From assembly GCA_963575745.1 (NCBI GenBank), contig CAUYUJ010009384.1:1-25000 (forward strand): DNA of 25,000 nt, written 5' to 3'. Below are positions 10,478 to 18,822 of the stretch, piece after piece. Each line of letters opens with the position of its first letter. Position 1 is the stretch's first letter. The notes beneath the pieces were generated by a model. It was not told the DNA's origin. It worked only from the letters and a program-made list of their open reading frames with translations, and ran no database searches. Source of the stretch: Prorocentrum cordatum. Taxonomy: Eukaryota > Sar > Dinophyceae > Prorocentrales > Prorocentraceae. Position numbers and translations under genes: made by a program.

Positions 10478-10677
10478 TCGGCGGCGAGCGAGGGGGGGAA
10501 GTGACAAGGAGCAGGCCTACTCAGAAGACGGCGGGACTTCTCAGAAGCCCTCGCGCCTTCTGAAAGCTTTGTTCTATCTTCGGGGAAGTCTTAGAAAATT
10601 TCTCAGAAGGCTGGGGGACTTCCGAGCATTCTGAGAAGGCATTCTCCTTCTCACTTCCTCCCCTCGCTCGCCGCCGA
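10478..10677 (+). mobile_element. MITE-like palindromic element, family F1 copy A
   Basis: A 200-bp element with long inverted termini. The left end is TCGGCGGCGAGCGAGG-GGGAAGTGACAAGGAG. The right end is its reverse complement, CTCCTTCTCACTTCCTCCCC followed by TCGCTCGCCGCCGA. The arms continue inward with CAGAAGACGGCGGGACTTCT on the left and a diverged CTTCTCAGAATGCTCGGAAG reading from the right. A second copy (16393-16591) lies in the opposite orientation: its left arm matches this copy's right arm and vice versa. No coding capacity. The superfamily is unknown and no clear target-site duplication was resolved. Confidence 0.88.
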
Positions 10678-10696
10678 TCGTTGAGACGGATGCTAT

Positions 10697-10760
10697 GGGA
10701 GAGGGGGGAGGAGGGAGAGGGGGGAGGAGGGAGAGGGGGGAGGAGGGAGAGGGGGGAGGA
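10697..10760 (+). repeat. 16-bp minisatellite, four perfect units
   Basis: GGGAGAGGGGGGAGGA is repeated four times without a mismatch, then decays into GGGAGACGAGGGG up to about 10795. Four perfect copies suggest recent expansion. The G runs make quadruplex formation plausible. It lies just downstream, in minus-strand sense, of the ALKBH6-like exon. Confidence 0.95.
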
Positions 10761-10787
10761 GGGAGACGAGGGGAAAGGGAGAGGAGG

Positions 10788-10823
10788 GCAGGGAGGAGTC
10801 CTGGTGTGGGTCGATGCCCTGAC
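10788..10823. repeat. Dispersed motif copy 3, across the exon edge
   Basis: GGAGTCCTGGTGTGGGTCGA followed by TGCCCTG matches the motif at 3370-3420 and 3588-3637. Here it overlaps the candidate donor end of the ALKBH6-like exon, so the other two copies may be relics of that exon-intron junction. Confidence 0.65.
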
Positions 10824-10914
10824 CAGGGGCGTACTCGTTGACGAGCAGCTGATCGGGCACCGCCCCAGCGCCAAACACCTCCGCCTGCGCGAGGGCCTCC
10901 GGGCCGCGCGCGAT
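10801..10914 (-). CDS. Internal exon of an ALKBH6-like 2OG-Fe(II) dioxygenase
   Basis: The minus-strand translation contains EALAQAEVFGAGAVPDQ followed by LLVNEYAPGQGIDPHQ. AlkB-family Fe(II)/2-oxoglutarate dioxygenases have an N-x-Y-x-x-G-x-x-I-x-x-H-x-D core, where His and Asp bind iron, and ALKBH6 proteins read closest (VFG..., NEY-PG-GI-PH). The exon is preceded by a convincing acceptor, GCCCTGCCTGCCCTTCAG, ending at 10915. It ends CACCAG at 10801, followed by GACTCC, a candidate GA donor as used in dinoflagellates; the iron-binding Asp codon (GAC) straddles this boundary, so the exact exon end is uncertain. The reading frame is intact across 38 codons. No downstream exon (expected Y-P-x-x-x-T-x-S-L-G motif) was found to the left. 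A candidate first exon lies at 19210-19260 on the same strand. This may be a real gene with long introns or a fragment copy. Confidence 0.6.
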
Positions 10915-10998
10915 CTGAAGGGCAGGCAGGGCGCTGGGACTTCGTGGCAAACGGCGGCGTGCCAAAAGGGACCAGGCGATGGGAGCGGCCTTCTACTC

Positions 10999-11193
10999 GA
11001 AGAAGAAAACGGCATACACAAAAACTTTTGGCGCTCCGCGCGGATTTCTCGGATCCGCGCTGGGCCCCCCAGCGGCGCCTCCGGCGCCGACCCTGGAGGG
11101 CTCCGCGCGCCACGGGGGTGGGTCCAGCGCAGATCCACGAAATCCGCGCGGAGCGTCAAACAATTATGTACATGGTGATTTTTTCCTTCTTCT
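10999..11193. mobile_element. Palindromic element, family F2 copy A
   Basis: The left arm starts GAAGAAGAAAACGGCATACA and continues with GCGCTCCGCGCGGATTTCTC and GGATCCGCGCTGG. The right arm, reverse complemented, reads GAAGAAGGAAAAAATCACCA, then GACGCTCCGCGCGGATTTCG and TGGATCTGCGCTGG. The arms are about 75-80 bp with a short GC-rich loop. It has no coding capacity and is MITE-like. The core TCCGCGCGGATT-CT-GGAT is shared with 16244-16392. Confidence 0.85.
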
Positions 11194-11668
11194 GTGCTAC
11201 GAAGCGATCCCCCTGCGAGGGATCCTTCAGTGCACGCTACATTCCCCGTACCAGGGCTTCCTCCGTGAACGCTGTCCCCGAGGTGGGTGATAACGTGTAG
11301 CACGGTCGGACCTAAGACAGAAAAGACAGCCTTACATAACATGAGGCCCTCCGACGGCCAAGCTGAAGAACAGTCTAGGGGACCCTTCCCCAGGATGCAC
11401 AACACACATGTAACAAAAACGAAAAACACTGGGGGACCCTCCCCGAGCCGACCTCGGTCGTTTACCTCGGTCCGACCGTGAGCGGGTCGGCGGCGCCGCA
11501 CCAGGCTATCTTTGCAGCGCCAACCGTGAGGACAGGAGGGCGTCACCCGTGCACCCGCACTGACCTGGCCAAGCTGACCCTGGGCCACAATCGGTCCGGC
11601 GTGCATCCGGTGTAGGTGTACAGCTGACGCCCTCCGAAGGAAGGCAGGAGGCCCCTTCTAAGAAGTGA
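11194..11668. other. Stretch without a recognised gene
   Basis: Mixed sequence with no domain in any frame and no clear repeat beyond a CCGACCTCGGTC-type short palindrome near 11448-11478. Confidence 0.45.
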
Positions 11669-11766
11669 GAGGAGGAGGAGGAGGAGGAGGAGGAGGAAAA
11701 GGTGGAGCAGGAGGAGGAGGAGGAGCAGGAGGAGGAGGAGGAGGAGCAGGAGGACGCTGCGGAGGC
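11669..11766 (+). repeat. (GGA)n tract with GCA interruptions
   Basis: GGA/GCA triplets, purines on the + strand. The tract lies downstream (minus sense) of the retroelement fragment at 11866-13103 and might represent its tail region, but this cannot be shown. Confidence 0.93.
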
Positions 11767-11865
11767 GGAGGGACGAGGAACGAGGAACGAGCTAAGGAGG
11801 CAACGCCTGCTCACAGACACAACTCGAATGGTTAGTACGAGGAAATAAAGCCCAGTCGGTGACCC

Positions 11866-13103
11866 CGTTTCCAGGGTCCTGCCAGACCGTGGGTGCTTGC
11901 CCCCCAGCAAGCGGCAAAGGGCCCTCCGCCTGCTAGGGGCCAAGTCTTGGGGGCAGGGCAAGTGGCCCCAAACGTCTTCCCTACCCTGGCGGACCCGTAG
12001 GCCCCGCACCGCCGGCGCCAGACGACGGCACCCGTGGCGGTAACGTCGTGCCCCCAAGGTGCGGTGAACCTAGGCGGCCCCGCCCCAGGCACCCCAGAGC
12101 CCAAGGCCGCACCGCCAGGGGCCCCAGCCTCGCCCTCACGGGCAGGCACAGGCCCCTTCCCAGACGACCCCACAGGGCCCAGGCCAGGCGAGGCCCCGTC
12201 CACAGACGACCCCCCCGCCCCCACGCCAGACGCCCCAACCCAAGACAGCCCAACACCCGCAGACCCCACCGACGCCCCCAACAGGCGGTTGACGGCGGCA
12301 GCCGGGCGGCATCTTTTTGGTCGGTACCCCCCGCTAACTGTCGACGAGCCTCGGGTGTTCGGGCCGATCCCCTGCACTTCCTGCAGATCAGACGCCCTCC
12401 AACCTCCACATGGTCATGCTCGTGGAGGAGCAAGCTTGTTTTGCAGTCTGCGGGCTTCGCCCTCTGTTCGCCAGCTGTGAGCTCCGCGGCTTCGGCCCAA
12501 AGCTCCAGCTGGCAGCTCCGCTGGACCGCCCAGCCTAAATACTTGGCATACTGGGCGGCCGCGGTGAGACTCTCTTTGTAGAATCTCGAATGCCCTTCGG
12601 GGACCTTGATCGACAAGGCCCCCAGCTTGGCGAACAAAAATCGCCCGCATATTTCCCACGAGCCAGAGGTGGGGAGGGGGCGGAGGGTCCTCAGGGGCAG
12701 GAAAGAGAACCTCCTCCTCTGTCATGTTGGCAGGGACCCAGGCGAACTGTGACGGCTCGTGCTTCAGCCTCACGAGCTATCTCCACACACCTGGGTAGGG
12801 AGCAGTGGCACTGGTGACTTTTCCGACCTCCCCGTCACGCAAGAGCTCCCTTTCCTGAACAAAACCGAGCAAATCACTGACTGGCAACTTGACCGAGGGC
12901 ATATGCTGTAGCGCCCTCAACCCAGCCAGCCTTTGGGCCCGTCCAACTGTCAGCTGTGCGCCTGCGAGCCCGCCATACACAGCGCGTTCGGGGACTCTAT
13001 TGGCGCTCAACATGACGGCTGACCAGCCACACCGACGCAGCTCTGGGACATCATTGTGATATCCAGAGCCATCGGTCAGAGCACGATCACTCCAGACTTC
13101 TTT
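11866..13103 (-). pseudogene. 5'-truncated retroelement fragment: RNase H plus zinc-knuckle-like motifs
   Basis: The minus strand reads as an RNase H fold. Strand 1 carries EVWSD (first catalytic Asp near 13090), then RRCGWSAVMLSANR, YGGLAG and the helix LTVGRAQRLAGLRALQH, where the usual catalytic Glu is Gln (codon CAA). VSDLLGFVQE supplies the next Asp, and FAWVPANMTEEEV and LVGNMRA complete the domain. A TAG interrupts at about 12775. A frame change inside a T5 run (12635-12645) removes the last conserved Asp and leads to FAKLGALSIKVPEG and a helical segment to about 12470. Then follow two related Cys/His motifs: HDHVEVGGRLICRKC (about 12410-12372) and GHDVTATGAVVWRRRCGAYG (about 12050-11996). 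A Gly/Ser/Ala-rich linker lies between them, and after another frameshift RRRALCRLLGGKHPRSG. This order is the layout I associate with C-termini of dinoflagellate LINE-like proteins. No reverse transcriptase is visible upstream, consistent with LINE 5' truncation. It is broken and non-functional. Confidence 0.65.
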
Positions 13104-14132
13104 GGGCGAGTCCCCCCCCCCAAAAAAAGGCAAGGGGGGTCGCTCGGCAGCTGCGGCGCCTCAACGATGGGCCACCGCGGCATGCCTTCCGATCGAGACA
13201 GCAAACGAGTCGAGATCTTGCGGCCCCTCGCAGAGCGGCCCCTGCTCTAACATGACGCCACGGGCCGCCGCCAGGCCGCCGAGGACCCCTGGAGGGCCAG
13301 GGGGGGAACCCCCGGAGGTGGCCCTGCTGGAGGTGGCCCTGCCCCCCCGTGGGTCGGTTCCAGCCTTCACTCCACCTGACCTCCATCGGCTCGGCTCGCG
13401 CCCCGATCGGCCAAGAAGGCTGGCCCTTGTCCAGGGAGAGCGGCAAGCCACAGCGGTGCGGTGCCCCGCGCCGAGCGGCGGATGAGACGTGTAGCTCGCC
13501 CTCAGTGCGGGAGGATCTTTAAATCACCTTCCAAAGCAGACCAAACTTCGGGAAGTTCGACAATAGCTCCCCAACTTCCGTCGCTGGGATCTACAGAACA
13601 ACGTGTGCACATCGACATGACCCCAACGGATGATCTCCATGGGACGCCAAAAGACATACTAGTACCATGTGTCCTCCTTGAAGCCGTGCGTGGGACCCGA
13701 GAGTATCAGTGCAAACATAGTGTAGCATGTCGTTTCCCGAACGGTATGGCCAGAAAGCGCCCGCCACGGAGCTTGTACCGTACGATGTCCTGGCGCGCGC
13801 GCGTCGCCCCCAGAGGGGCGACGCACACATAGTACAGTCGGGGCCTTGACCTAAGGAACCCTAAATAAGGAGCGAGGCCCCTTTTTTTCCAAGCTTCGAT
13901 TTCCGATCGAAAACATAAGGAAAACCTGAGGCAAGCTGCAAACACTTAAGGAACGCGGAGCCCCTCCCCAACGAAAAGGGTTCCTTCTTCAGGGCCCCGA
14001 CTGTATTCGTATGTTGGGATGACACCGATTCCAGAGCACCGCCCATGAGCCCTAGAGGACCACACGGGGCCCAAAAAGGGGTGCAAAGCCAGGGCCACCT
14101 TGGATCAAGATCACCTCTGGCAACCTCCGAAT
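13104..14132. other. Stretch without a recognised gene
   Basis: GC-rich sequence with frames on both strands and no named domain. Two diverged direct repeats of about 30 bp start TAAGGA-CG-G-GCCCCT at 13866 and 13947. I could not find the reverse transcriptase expected upstream of the RNase H fragment. Confidence 0.4.
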
Positions 14133-14148
14133 GGGGGGGGGGGGGGGG
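14133..14148 (+). repeat. G16 homopolymer
   Basis: Sixteen consecutive G on the + strand. This is a likely length-variable site and a likely sequencing or assembly error position. Confidence 0.9.
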
Positions 14149-15089
14149 AACTTGAGCACGCAAGGTCCATCCAAATCCACGGCGGCCGTTGGACCAAGGC
14201 AAGCCCCAAGCAGCCTTCAAAAGCTGGACCAGTCCGAGGGGCTGCTGGGATGCGCGAGCGGCGAGGGCAGGGCAAAGAGGCAAAGAGGCAGGGAGGGGAG
14301 GCGAGCGAGGGAGGATGAGGGGGGAGGCGGGCACCGACCTGCGCGCACGGGCGCGCGGCCCGTCGCACGGCCCTGCAGGGGGCGAGGCGAGGCGCCGGCG
14401 TGCGTCCCGACTGGGGGGACGGCCCTGCACTGGCCATCGATCGGGCGCCCCTTTCCCCGTGCACGTCTCGGCTTCGTGCGCAGATTTTTCCCAGGGTGCG
14501 CCGAGGTGCTCCTCGAGGGGCCTCGCCGAGAGAAAAAACACGCACGTCCGAGCGAAATGCCAAGTGCAAGGGCGCGGCGCGCGGGCCGGGGCCTGGTCCG
14601 ACGCGGGCGAAATCGGTGTGGTGGGCAACAAATTTCTCTTCTCATGCATCCCATTGCTGCTGATTCGTGGCAATTCGTAGCCGTTGCTTGCAATCGTTGC
14701 CGTCGTCGTCGTCGCGGGGGGCGGGGGCCTGGACGAGCTCGGCGGCGAACGGCGGCAGAGGCTCCGCGAACATCCCCGCCTCGGGTCTCGAGGAGCAAAC
14801 CGTGGCAAAAACAAGATCCGCCAGCCCCCTCGTGGGGCCACCAGGCTGCGAAGATTAGGCTTGCAGTTCCCTGTGCCAGTTGCAGTTTCCAGTTTCCACT
14901 GTTACAGTCCTGCTTCATGCTCCCTTACTGTTAATTGTTGCTGAACGCGCGAGGGGGGGAGCCGAAAAGCGTCCTGGCTATCGTGCCCGAATCACGTTGT
15001 CTGAATGGAGCGTGGGGCGCGAAAAAATACATAATTACCCCAGTGCGACCCGACCTAGAAGTTGGACCCCCTAGGAAACCAGCATTAGT
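14149..15089. other. Mostly unassigned; holds one dispersed-repeat arm
   Basis: At 14525-14565 the string GCCGAGAGAAAAAACACGCA followed by CGTCCGAGCGAAATGCCAAG is a copy of the right arm at 572-612. The remainder is GC-rich sequence with overlapping frames and no recognisable domain. Confidence 0.5.
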
Positions 15090-15430
15090 TGCTATGATAT
15101 GATTTGATATGCTATGCCATGCTATGCTGCGCTATGCTATGATATGATATGCTATGCTATGATATGCCATGCTATGCTGTGCTATGCCATGCTATGCTGC
15201 GCTATGCTATGCTATGCTATGCTACGCTATGCTGTACTAAGCTATGATGTGCCATGCTGCGCTGTGTTATGATATGCTAAGCTATGCTATGATATGCTAT
15301 GCTATGCTAAGCTGCGCTATGCTATGCTATAATATGCTAAGCTATATTATGTCATGCTGCGCTGTGCTATGCTAAGCTATGCTATGCGATGCTGCGCAAT
15401 GCTATGCTATGCTAAGATGAGATAAGCAAC
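15090..15430 (+). repeat. Pentanucleotide array (CTATG)n
   Basis: About 340 bp of 5-mers, mainly CTATG, with ATATG, CCATG, CTGCG, CTGTG and CTAAG variants. Variants recur at irregular spacing, so no simple higher-order unit is obvious by eye. Confidence 0.95.
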
Positions 15431-15560
15431 GCTAAGCTGAAGGGACGTAACTGGGGGAACCGCGGGGCGGATACTGGGGGAACCGCCCGGGGCGCTTTCC
15501 ACTGCCCGGCCCCTTTAAGCCCAGAGAGTAAGAACCCTTCTAGGCAGAGCCTAGGTCGGG

Positions 15561-16112
15561 AATATTCGCGGCCCCGAAGCCATAATCTTAATAAATTGCA
15601 TCATATTCGCGTCCCCGAGGCCACATACCATGTAAATTACCGAATATTCGCGTCCCCGAAGCCAGAATCCCATGTAAATTACAAAATGTTCGCGCCCCCG
15701 AAACCAGAAACCCAAATCAATGACACAATAGTCGCGCCCCCGAAAGTATTAACCCGTGTAAATTACAAAATATTCGCGCCCCCGAAACTATCATCCTTTC
15801 CAAATTATAAAGAAGTGTACCAATTATGCCACAAACCCTCGTATATTACACCATGCTGGCGTTCCCGAGGCCACAAGCCCTAGCAAATTACGGCATCTTC
15901 GCGTTCCCCAGGCCATAAACCTTTGTAAGTTATGCAAGATTCGCTTCCCCAGGGCCATAAACCCTGGGAAAATATACAATATTTGCGACCCCGAGGCCAC
16001 AAACCCTAGTAAATTGTACAATGCTCGCGTCCCAGAACCCAGAAGCCATAAACCATCGTAAATCACCTAATGTTCGCGCCTCCGAAGCCATAACCCCTCG
16101 TAAATTGATCTT
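15561..16112 (+). repeat. Satellite of 41-42 bp, about 13 monomers
   Basis: The landmark TTCGCG followed by CCCCGA recurs at about 15567, 15608, 15649, 15691, 15733, 15775, 15860, 15900, 15942, 15984, 16026 and 16075. Spacing is 40-42 bp, with one degenerate monomer (the 85-bp gap) and one of about 49 bp. The monomer is bipartite: a GC-rich half (TTCGCGCCCCCGAAGCCA) and an AT-rich half (TAAACCCTTGTAAATTACAA). The two strands give rather long frames only because the period of 42 is divisible by three. Confidence 0.95.
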
Positions 16113-16243
16113 AGCCCTCGCGTGGAGTCCCGACATTGCTTCACGTCAGCGTGCAGACATCCCAACACAGCTCTGGCAAGTCCCATTCTAAGAAAGGGGG
16201 GCTGGCGGCATGGGGGCGAAGCCCTTACGGATGATAAGCGTGA

Positions 16244-16392
16244 ACCTTCGGAGGTCCGCGCGGATTCCTTGGATCGGCGCTCTGGACCCCCTCCCTGGCG
16301 CGGGGAGCGCGCCAGAGGCGGCACCGCGGCACCAGAGGCACTGCCATGCGGCTCTGGCGCCAATCCGAGAAATTCGCGCGGATCTCCGAAAG
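16244..16392. mobile_element. Palindromic element, family F2 copy B
   Basis: The left arm CTTCGGAGGTCCGCGCGGAT then TCCTTGGATCGGCGCTC is matched by the reverse-complemented right arm CTTTCGGAGATCCGCGCGAA then TTTCTCGGATTGGCGCC. The core is shared with 10999-11193. It abuts the F1 copy starting at 16393 with no spacer. Confidence 0.8.
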
Positions 16393-16591
16393 TTGGCGGC
16401 GAGCCCGGGGGGAAATAAGAAGGGGCGGGCCTTCTCAGAGGGCTCGGAAGTCCTCTGGCCTTCTGAAAACTTGTTTAAGCCTTCCCCGAAGACACAGAAA
16501 ACCTCTCAGAAGGCGCGAAGGTTTCTGATAAGTCCCGCCGTCTTCTGAAAAAGGTTTCTCCTTCTCACTTCCTCCCCTCGCTCGCCGCCGA
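16393..16591 (-). mobile_element. MITE-like palindromic element, family F1 copy B
   Basis: A 199-bp relative of 10478-10677 in the opposite orientation. The left end TTGGCGGCGAGCCCGGGGGG has decayed. The right end TCTCCTTCTCACTTCCTCCC followed by CTCGCTCGCCGCCGA is identical to copy A. The internal block GACTTATC reading from the right and GGCTCGGAAGTCCTC reading from the left match the opposite arms of copy A. Confidence 0.87.
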
Positions 16592-16601
16592 GAAAGAGTT
16601 C

Positions 16602-16910
16602 GTGTCTATGTCATTGCCTGCTCGTCCCCAAAGGTCGGCACGCTCGGATCTTGGGGGGGCGACCGTGGACGAGGGTCGTCGGCCCCGATCGCTTTCCATC
16701 CTTGGCGATCTGGCATTTATCGACATAGACATTGTTTTTCGTTTTCCCGTTGTGCCCATTTTCCCTCGTTCAGTCTCCAATCCGCCTTGGCCGCAAAACG
16801 GAGTCGAAACGAAAACGACCCACGAAATCGCCCAAACACCGTTCAGGTCGACCCCTGCTGTGGACGAGTGTCGTCGTGTCCGCTCGCTTCTCCTCTTGGG
16901 CGATCCTGGG
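16602..16910. repeat. Diverged 50-bp direct repeats with a short inverted repeat
   Basis: GTGGACGAGGGTCGTCGG-CC-ATCGCTT-CC-CTTGGCGAT-TGG at 16661-16712 resembles GTGGACGAGTGTCGTCGTGT then CGCTCGCTTCTCCTCTTGGG at 16857-16910. Separately, GTGTCTATGTCATTG (16602-16617) pairs with CGACATAGACATTG (16720-16734). Together these suggest another decayed foldback unit next to F1. Confidence 0.55.
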
Positions 16911-16957
16911 CAGAGGTAGAGTCCGCTGCGAGCCCAGGGAGACAGCGACAAGGGGCG

Positions 16958-17165
16958 AGGAGGAGGAGGGAGGAGGAGGCGGAGGAGGAGGAAGAGGAGG
17001 AGGAGGAGCAGGAGGAGGAGGAGCAGGAGGAGCAGGAGGAGCAGGAGCAGGAGGAGGAGGAGGAGCAGGAGGAGGAGGAACAGGAGGAGAAGGAGGAAGA
17101 GCAGGAGGAGCAAGAGGAGCAGGAGGAAGAGGAGGAGGAAGAGGAGGAGGAGACGGCGGCGGCGG
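16958..17165 (+). repeat. (GGA)n tract with GCA interruptions
   Basis: About 200 bp of GGA/GCA triplets ending in a GGC run, purines on the + strand. All Glu, Leu and Ser runs translated from it are artefacts of the repeat. Confidence 0.95.
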
Positions 17166-17362
17166 CGGCGGAGGAGGCTGCCCAAGCGGGGGGGAGGCCG
17201 AGGCCCCGGCGCTGCTCGGCACGCCGCCCAAACAGAGAAGCCGCCTGCCGGGCAACGAGGTCCAGCCTGCGCCCGGGCGGTGGCCGGCCGCGTGCTCGGC
17301 CCCCGGGCGCAGCGCCCGCGCCTCCAGCGCCGACGCCTGCTGGGCAACGACAAGGAGCGGAC

Positions 17363-17408
17363 ATGATCCGATTTTCCACCACCACTACCATAGGTAAGAG
17401 AGGGAGGA
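17363..17408 (+). repeat. Inverted-repeat arm facing 18823-18865
   Basis: ATGATCCGATTTTCCACCAC followed by CACTACCATAGGTAAGAGAG matches the reverse complement of 18823-18865. Each arm points inward and is followed by a GGA tract on its own sense strand or nearby. CATAG-GTAAGAG looks like a consensus splice donor, but no exon was recognised. Confidence 0.75.
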
Positions 17409-17618
17409 GGAAGAAGAGCAGGAGGAGGAGGAGAAGGAGGAGGAGGAGGAGGAGGAGGAGGACGAGGAGGAGGAGGAGGAGGAGGAGGAGGAGGAGGAGG
17501 AGGAGGAGGAGGAGGAGGAGGACGAGGAGGAGGAGGACGAGGAGGAGGAGGACGAGGACGAGGACGAGGAGGAGGAGGAGGAGGAGGAGGAGGAGGAGGA
17601 GGAGGAGGAGGAGGAGGT
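17409..17618 (+). repeat. Long (GGA)n tract with GAC interruptions
   Basis: About 200 bp of nearly pure GGA triplets on the + strand, one of the purest polypurine tracts in the window. It shares the orientation of the other right-hand GGA tracts. Confidence 0.97.
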
Positions 17619-18389
17619 GAGCGCGCTGGCTGGGCGGAGGCCCATCTGCGCGGCTGGGGGCAGGGGGCCCACCAGTCCCGCCCAGAAGCACGGGGGCCAG
17701 CCGAGGCGCTTTCAGGCGCGGGCCCTCAAGGGTCTGAGGCCCCCATGCGACCATCCTCTTCCTTCGAGCATGCGGGGGGGACGGACGAGGGCGAGGGGTG
17801 GGTGGGGGGGTGGCTGGCGTCAGCTGCACACGCGCCGCAGCCTGCTCAGCAGACGACCTCGGCACCTTGGCCTGCCTGCAGGCCTCCCCGACGCCCTCGT
17901 CCCTCTTACCCTCATCAATCTGAACTCGCACCCTCGTAAGGGCCAGAGACCGCTCAAGTACCCTCAGCTCCGAGGGCGGCGGCTCCCTAGACTCCTCCGA
18001 GACACCCGTGGCCTCGGGGGCCCTCGATGCGCGCGCCTCCAGAGGGCCCAGCCCCACAAGACGGCTCCAAAGGCCCCTCCCCGCAGGAAAACGCCGAGCC
18101 CTCGGGGCCCGCAGCGCTGGGCAACGCCCCCTCGAGGCCCCAGAGGTCCGCCGCCTCGGCAGCGCGACGCTCTCGGAGCCCGAGGGCCCTCGCGCCTCGG
18201 GCGGCCAAGGCGAAAGCCCTACGGCGCTCACAGGCAGACCTTTCCCCCGTCCTCCTCGCACGATGCGGATGCGCCACGGGGGCCCGCGGCGGCCACGGCG
18301 GCGGCGGCGCCAGGTCTCCTGCGGCGGACCCCGCGGGGCTGCCCCAGCCCCGCGAGCATCCCGGGCGCGCCGCAGCTCGGCGTTGCGCC
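17619..18389. other. GC-rich open sequence without a recognised domain
   Basis: The minus-strand frame of the adjacent RNase H fragment stays open throughout this stretch. It includes a plausible charged segment (SELRVLERSLALTRVRVQID, about 17960-17900), so the retroelement protein may extend here. The low stop frequency of GC-rich DNA gives an equally good explanation. Confidence 0.35.
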
Positions 18390-18780
18390 TCCGCGGGGGC
18401 CTGGCGCGGTCCGCGGGCACGTCGCTCTGGAGCTGCAGCTTCGACGCACTGCCGATCCAGGCCGCCACCTGCCTCGGCCTGAGCAGCGCGAGGGAGCAGC
18501 GCTCGACCACTGACTTCGGCACGTCGTGAAGTCCGCGCCCTCGCTTGGCAGCCTGGTCCGCCAAGTCATTGCAGCGCTTCTCCCAGCAGTCATCCTTCCG
18601 ATGCCCTTTGACGCACTTGAAGACGATGGGGGGTCCCTCTCCTGAACAACTGGCGCCTCCATGGTCATTGATACGGGGGGGCAACTGCTTCCCTAGGTCC
18701 ACGTTGTCACGTCGAGCGCCAATGCACCAACGACGGCCCTTGCGCAAACCGTCAACCAGCGGCTGGTAGTCGGTATGAAC
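18390..18780 (-). pseudogene. Retroelement RNase H fragment, C-terminal half
   Basis: The minus-strand frame reads VHTDYQPLVDGLRKGRRWC (with the core Asp), a helix, IVFKCVKGHRKDDC with the RNase H His, CNDLADQAAKRG with the final conserved Asp, then LHDVPKSVVERC and ALLRPRQVAAWIGSASKLQL. Positions where such proteins usually carry Trp before VKGH and before NDLAD are Cys here. The N-terminal half (first Asp and Glu) is missing: the frame runs straight into the GGA tract at 18781-18806. It differs from the 11.9-13.1 kb fragment, so this is a second retroelement lineage. Unlike that fragment it shows no stop or frameshift. Confidence 0.65.
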
Positions 18781-18806
18781 GGAGGAGGAGGAGGAGGAGG
18801 AGGAGG
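18781..18806 (+). repeat. Short (GGA)n tract truncating the RNase H frame
   Basis: Eight to nine GGA triplets, purines on the + strand, placed exactly where the RNase H homology stops. Confidence 0.9.
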
Positions 18807-18822
18807 CGGAACCTCCCTTCTC

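Noticed and set aside
13104-14132. Reverse transcriptase expected upstream of the RNase H fragment
   Set aside because: No Y/F-x-D-D or other RT motif was seen in any minus-strand frame. The element appears 5'-truncated.
15561-16112. CRISPR-like array
   Set aside because: The repeats are contiguous 42-bp monomers that diverge along their whole length, with no alternating unique spacers, in a eukaryotic context.
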